Assembly: GCA_017626095.1 (NCBI GenBank)
Contig: JAGAJL010000049.1
Location: 1 to 54,687, forward strand
Length of the DNA stretch: 54,687 nucleotides
Reading direction: 5' to 3'
Source: Lachnospiraceae bacterium
GTDB lineage: Bacteria; Bacillota; Clostridia; Lachnospirales; Lachnospiraceae
The notes beneath the pieces were generated by a model that had not been told where the DNA came from, made no database searches, and saw only the letters and a program-made list of their open reading frames with translations. Below, in pieces: positions 54,212 through 54,687 of the stretch (its first letter is position 1; each line of letters opens with the position of its first letter). The position numbers and the translations under genes are program-made.

Positions 54212-54595
54212 CTACCGCTTCAATAGCAGTTTCCTGCTATTCCCAATCATCCTTGGAATAGTTGCAGCAATTACTAAAAAGACCGGAATACATGCAAACA
54301 TCGGCCACACAACATATTTGTAGCTAAACATAATCATCTCTCCTGCCATCAAATAGACAATTACATAATTGAGTAGCTGACCTATGGTAAGAACTAATGC
54401 AAATGTAAGTAAAACCCTGAATATTCCTTCATATGACAACATGGCTGCGATTTGTTTTTTTGTCATTCCAATGGCACCAAGCACTTTTAGTTCCTGCTTT
54501 TTCTCATGAATGGAGGTATATGTCAGATTTATAAAGTTTAAAATAGTGTTAAAAATTCCATGAGCTGTCACAGTTCTACTCTTATTCACTGTCAC
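54212..54595 (-). pseudogene. C-terminal fragment of an FtsX/MacB-type ABC permease
   Basis: About 127 residues. Protein-like text starts near IFNTILNFINLTYTSIHEKKQELKVLGAIGM only after about 13 codons. Three membrane helices follow (about 55-75, 85-105, 100-115), ending in a basic KLLLKR tail. This matches only the last third of a permease. No ribosome site precedes the GTG used to open the frame, so it is a broken gene whose upstream part is not in the window. Confidence 0.7.
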
Positions 54596-54687
54596 AAACT
54601 CATTCAGCTTTCTGTCACGACTTCTGGGGCTTTCACCCCGGATTTCTTACTCTATTCCTCCAACCATTTCATGGTCAGCTACAAACC
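54596..54687. other. Unidentified sequence upstream of the permease fragment
   Basis: This 92 bp does not continue the permease frame. It holds a GGGG-TGAAAG-CCCC mini-hairpin (minus strand) and GTGACAG three times between about 54570 and 54625. A short open end (FVADHEMVGGIE, stop at 54647) may belong to a gene outside. The composition suggests the edge of an inserted element. Confidence 0.3.

Overview
The window looks like chromosome from a spore-forming, low-GC Firmicute, most likely a Lachnospiraceae-type gut clostridium. The evidence is sporulation genes (sigK, spoIIP, gpr), AT-rich spacers, strong AGGAGG-type ribosome binding sites, HrcA/CIRCE and BlaI-type control, and many lipoproteins of the kind common in that family. 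Most genes are on the minus strand. I saw no rRNA, tRNA, prophage, intact insertion sequence or CRISPR locus.

Layout. 1-11.4 kb: pilT and sigK (sigK has no pro-sequence), gtrA, then hemW-lepA-spoIIP, rpsT and a divergent gpr. Two copies of a ~230 bp palindromic repeat flank rpsT. A TPM-domain/zinc-ribbon pair follows. 11.7-19.4 kb: an ECF-transporter S component, then a six-gene minus-strand polyamine cluster (speA, speE, carboxyspermidine dehydrogenase, carboxyspermidine decarboxylase, aguA, aguB) that can take arginine to spermidine through agmatine and putrescine. 19.4-24.3 kb: a possible small RNA or peptide locus, DUF3048 lipoprotein and MscL, a soluble PocR-type chemoreceptor, and a SigV/RsiV-like sigma/anti-sigma pair. 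24.6-27.4 kb: an operon of an HPr-like protein without the active histidine, a cytidylate-kinase-like protein, LrgA and LrgB, followed by a FadR-type regulator. Two TGGTNNNACCA boxes sit in front of the operon. 27.5-30.5 kb: fructokinase and a YihS-like aldose-ketose isomerase, then a DUF3592 membrane protein.

31-39.8 kb: AraC regulator and MATE exporter, then blaI-blaR1 with a textbook promoter and operator. No beta-lactamase is present. The same operator motif recurs in the promoter of a facing two-gene operon for an internally duplicated lipoprotein and an Asp-box membrane protein. This suggests a beta-lactam or wall-stress regulon with undescribed effectors, which I consider the best candidate for a new system here. 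40.1-44.2 kb: CIRCE-controlled hsp20 with an unknown small partner, panE, and two EamA exporters. 44.3-54.7 kb: acidic-linker lipoproteins, an aldo/keto reductase, a giant TPR protein with a degenerate J domain, DUF1697, a YbaK-type deacylase, a RelB-like antitoxin beside a frameshifted PIN toxin, and a broken FtsX-type permease at the window edge.

Intergenic DNA is rich in unusual repeats: the palindromic family near 7.5, 8.4, 11.4 and 30.6 kb, a 46 bp direct repeat near 44.4 kb, and tandem arrays near 25.4, 39.9 and 47.4 kb. All names come from reading motifs by eye. No database search was run.
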